Notes under the pieces: model-generated
Databases searched by the model: none
What the model was told of the DNA's origin: nothing
What the model saw: the letters and a program-made list of their open reading frames with translations, nothing else
Position numbers and translations under genes: made by a program
Part shown: positions 63,924 to 64,000 of the stretch, piece after piece
Layout: the number at the start of each line of letters is the position of its first letter
Numbering within the stretch: the stretch's first letter is position 1
NCBI GenBank assembly: GCA_013215945.1
Contig: JABSOM010000009.1
Span: 92,165-156,164, forward strand
Source of the DNA: Campylobacteraceae bacterium
Lineage (GTDB): Bacteria > Campylobacterota > Campylobacteria > Campylobacterales > Arcobacteraceae
DNA length: 64,000 bases
Direction: 5' to 3'

Positions 63924-64000
63924 TAGAGAGTTGCCACCTTAAAATCTAATAAAGTATTTACTATTTTAAAAAGAAATTTTATCTTTTATTCACATCGAAC

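Larger units (their letters stand above)
63445..64000. other. Repeat-bearing stretch right of the Pmp3-like gene
   Basis: No supportable gene in 556 bases. It contains a TTTCTTGAAAGAAA palindrome (63535-63548), the nested inverted-repeat element at 63604-63728, and the hairpin at 63902-63923. Parts are clearly richer in G and C than the local average. Every frame over the element is interrupted. Confidence 0.55.

Overview
The window is AT-rich and densely coded, with the gene content of an Arcobacter-group member of the Campylobacterota: many diguanylate cyclases, histidine kinases of the epsilonproteobacterial 7TM type, an NhaD antiporter, a Campylobacterota-type DUF721 protein, MetE, and a split PAS/chemoreceptor pair. 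An Entner-Doudoroff glucose module, found in only some arcobacters, sits at the left end. No rRNA, tRNA, CRISPR array, transposase or prophage gene was seen. These assignments come from reading the protein sequences, not from database searches.

Layout. 1-5580 is a leftward operon zwf-pgl-edd-pgi (pgi is cut by the window edge) taking glucose 6-phosphate to KDPG; the KDPG aldolase is not in view. 6-12.3 kb holds a membrane diguanylate cyclase, guaA and a coupled trio: small lipoprotein, nadB, nhaD. 12.3-21.7 kb is mostly rightward housekeeping: DUF721, aspartate aminotransferase, CDF metal exporter, Uup ABC-F protein, YqeY and a soluble diguanylate cyclase, followed by a leftward Aer-like PAS protein with its own cytoplasmic chemoreceptor. 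21.8-34.3 kb carries metE, an AraC regulator facing a YqhD-type alcohol dehydrogenase, a very long NAD-glutamate dehydrogenase, ChrA, and a two-component pair.

The most interesting block is 34.5-41 kb: a leftward cluster of glutamine-synthetase-like ligase, aldehyde dehydrogenase, iron alcohol dehydrogenase, class I amidotransferase-like hydrolase and ethanolamine-type permease. Read together it looks like a gamma-glutamylation route for an amino alcohol, most simply ethanolamine to glycine, without EutBC and without the amine oxidase of the Puu pathway. A hybrid kinase with two periplasmic solute-binding domains and a separate receiver lie directly upstream and may sense a related ligand.

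44.7-57 kb is a regulatory and transport region: EamA exporter divergent from an AraC regulator with a 40-base palindrome between them, an ABM-domain protein, a CHASE4 diguanylate cyclase, a MocR regulator divergent from a rhodanese-like secreted protein lacking its cysteine, a PAS kinase, and a taurine/sulfonate-type ABC operon with an extra membrane transporter. A fragment of a second copy of that transporter is preserved at 50.74-50.80 kb. The right end (57-64 kb) holds a GGDEF-EAL protein, a Rof-like protein, MltF, a Sel1-repeat protein and then a gene-poor, repeat-bearing stretch around a tiny Pmp3/YqaE membrane protein.

Four GGDEF proteins, three sensor kinases, two AraC proteins, one MocR protein and one chemoreceptor in 64 kb point to an organism that responds strongly to its environment.
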